This document shows, piece by piece, positions 30,195 to 30,828 of a stretch of DNA of 30,828 bases. The first letter of the stretch is position 1. Each line of letters opens with the position of its first letter. Position numbers and translations under genes: made by a program. Origin of the DNA: a virus; IMG/VR virus record IMGVR_UViG_3300025264_002059, positions 1-30,828 of that record; one strand, written 5' to 3'. The notes beneath the pieces were generated by a model. The model was given only the letters and a program-made list of their open reading frames with translations. It made no database searches and had not been told where the DNA came from.

Positions 30195-30828
30195 CCGATA
30201 TAGACAGTAAACACATTCATTACGATGATGATGGTAAAGAATATATTGACGACGTAGATGGTATGGGATATGGATGGACAACCCCATGCGCCGAATGTAT
30301 TTTCGCTAAATACGGCGGTGAAACCCAAACGGGGTGCGGTTTTGGAAGATTGGATAAATTTAAAGAGCGAAATATTGAAATCGTACCCGCTTTTGACTTA
30401 GAGAAAGAGTTTTTTGTTGTTAAATCTTTTTGCAATGCGTTCAGAGGGGAAGCATGGGGGGAGCAATATAAAAAAGAAGAACACGTAGATCAAGTAAAAA
30501 AAGAATACGAAATGCGACTTCATTACATAATTATTGTCGGAGGAGACAGAGATGAAGGTTTCGTAGTTGATGATGAATACATCGACAATCAAATGAACGG
30601 ATTAGACAAAACAGCATGGTCTGTTTTCAACCAAAGTATCCCTGCTGCTACTGCTATAATAGTTAATAACTCTAATGTGCCACAATTTGATATATATCAT
30701 AAGGCACATGAAGTTTTTGACAAAACACACGTAAAATTCTACATCCTAGATATGGGTGACGGATCTGATGATTATGATTGTATTGATGAGGCATTCTCAA
30801 ATGTTGGAAACGGATATTATGCCGTATT
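30191..30828 (+). CDS. Cysteine-cluster protein with glycosyltransferase-like domain, cut by the window end
   Basis: ATG 30191 opens a frame that runs to the window end without a stop (212 codons visible). The first 25 residues are acidic. Four cysteines follow: PCAEC (Cys33, Cys36), TGCGFGRLDKF (Cys49) and SFCNAF (Cys81), which could bind zinc or an iron-sulfur cluster. From about residue 110, MRLHYIIIVGGDRDEGFVVDD and TAWSVFNQSIPAATAIIVNNS resemble the first strands of a family 2-type GT-A glycosyltransferase. The start overlaps the upstream stop as ATGA. Its function and total length cannot be judged from the visible part. Confidence 0.6.
   Translation, partial: MTDIDSKHIHYDDDGKEYIDDVDGMGYGWTTPCAECIFAKYGGETQTGCGFGRLDKFKERNIEIVPAFDLEKEFFVVKSFCNAFRGEAWGEQYKKEEHVDQVKKEYEMRLHYIIIVGGDRDEGFVVDDEYIDNQMNGLDKTAWSVFNQSIPAATAIIVNNSNVPQFDIYHKAHEVFDKTHVKFYILDMGDGSDDYDCIDEAFSNVGNGYYAV

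Noticed and set aside
1-30828. tRNA genes, insertion sequences, attachment sites
   Set aside because: Gaps between genes are too short for tRNAs, apart from about 90 bases at 714-799 and 6226-6316, neither of which shows a cloverleaf. No transposase, integrase or terminal inverted repeats were seen.

Overview
This window looks like part of the genome of a large, lytic tailed bacteriophage. About 45 tightly packed genes lie on the + strand only, most overlapping or abutting the next (ATGA, TAATG and GTGA junctions). Shine-Dalgarno sites are visible. There is no rRNA, tRNA, integrase, transposase or CRISPR array, and no gap exceeds about 100 bases. The gene set is the replication, recombination, nucleotide and glycosylation part of a phage with much of its own replication machinery. 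The host cannot be named from the sequence; the DNA is moderately AT-rich by eye.

Layout. (1) 1-2282: an unrecognised gene that may continue left of the window, a strong terminator, then an exported trypsin-like protease, a two-helix membrane protein and a thioredoxin-like protein. (2) 2269-5471: surface-sugar genes, namely a GDP-L-fucose-synthase-like epimerase, a probable glycosyltransferase, a GNA1-like N-acetyltransferase and a beta-propeller-like protein. (3) 5474-9994: small proteins, dCMP deaminase, a staphylococcal-nuclease-like protein, a B12-dependent ribonucleotide reductase, dUTPase and PhoH. (4) 9987-12470: a membrane protein, zinc-ribbon proteins and hypotheticals. (5) 12463-17333: RecA/UvsX-like recombinase, a Vsr/PD-(D/E)XK nuclease, a possible UvsY-like mediator, DnaB-like helicase and DnaG-like primase. 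(6) 17335-20563: dNMP kinase, a mannose-6-phosphate-isomerase-type cupin, ThyX and two more PD-(D/E)XK nucleases, one with four cysteines as in Cas4/AddB. (7) 20560-24961: a C-family DNA polymerase (DnaE type) split into two genes, with a small gene and a DEDDh proofreading exonuclease between the halves. (8) 25026-25943: SSB and a sigma-70-like factor. (9) 25933-30828: three GT-B glycosyltransferases, a degenerate methyltransferase-like protein and a truncated cysteine-rich glycosyltransferase-like gene.

How the genes fit together. Class II RNR, dCMP deaminase, dUTPase, ThyX and dNMP kinase form an almost complete dNTP/dTMP supply route. Helicase, primase, split polymerase, exonuclease and SSB form a nearly complete replisome; no clamp or clamp loader was seen here. 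RecA, the possible mediator and several nucleases would serve recombination-dependent replication. The sigma factor sits just before the glycosyltransferase run and could direct late transcription.

The most notable feature is the polymerase locus. The alpha subunit is cut immediately after its third catalytic aspartate, the two parts sum to normal DnaE length, and neither carries visible intein sequence. The exonuclease between them has no ATG, GTG or TTG start before its first catalytic motif and appears to start at an AUU codon behind a good ribosome binding site.
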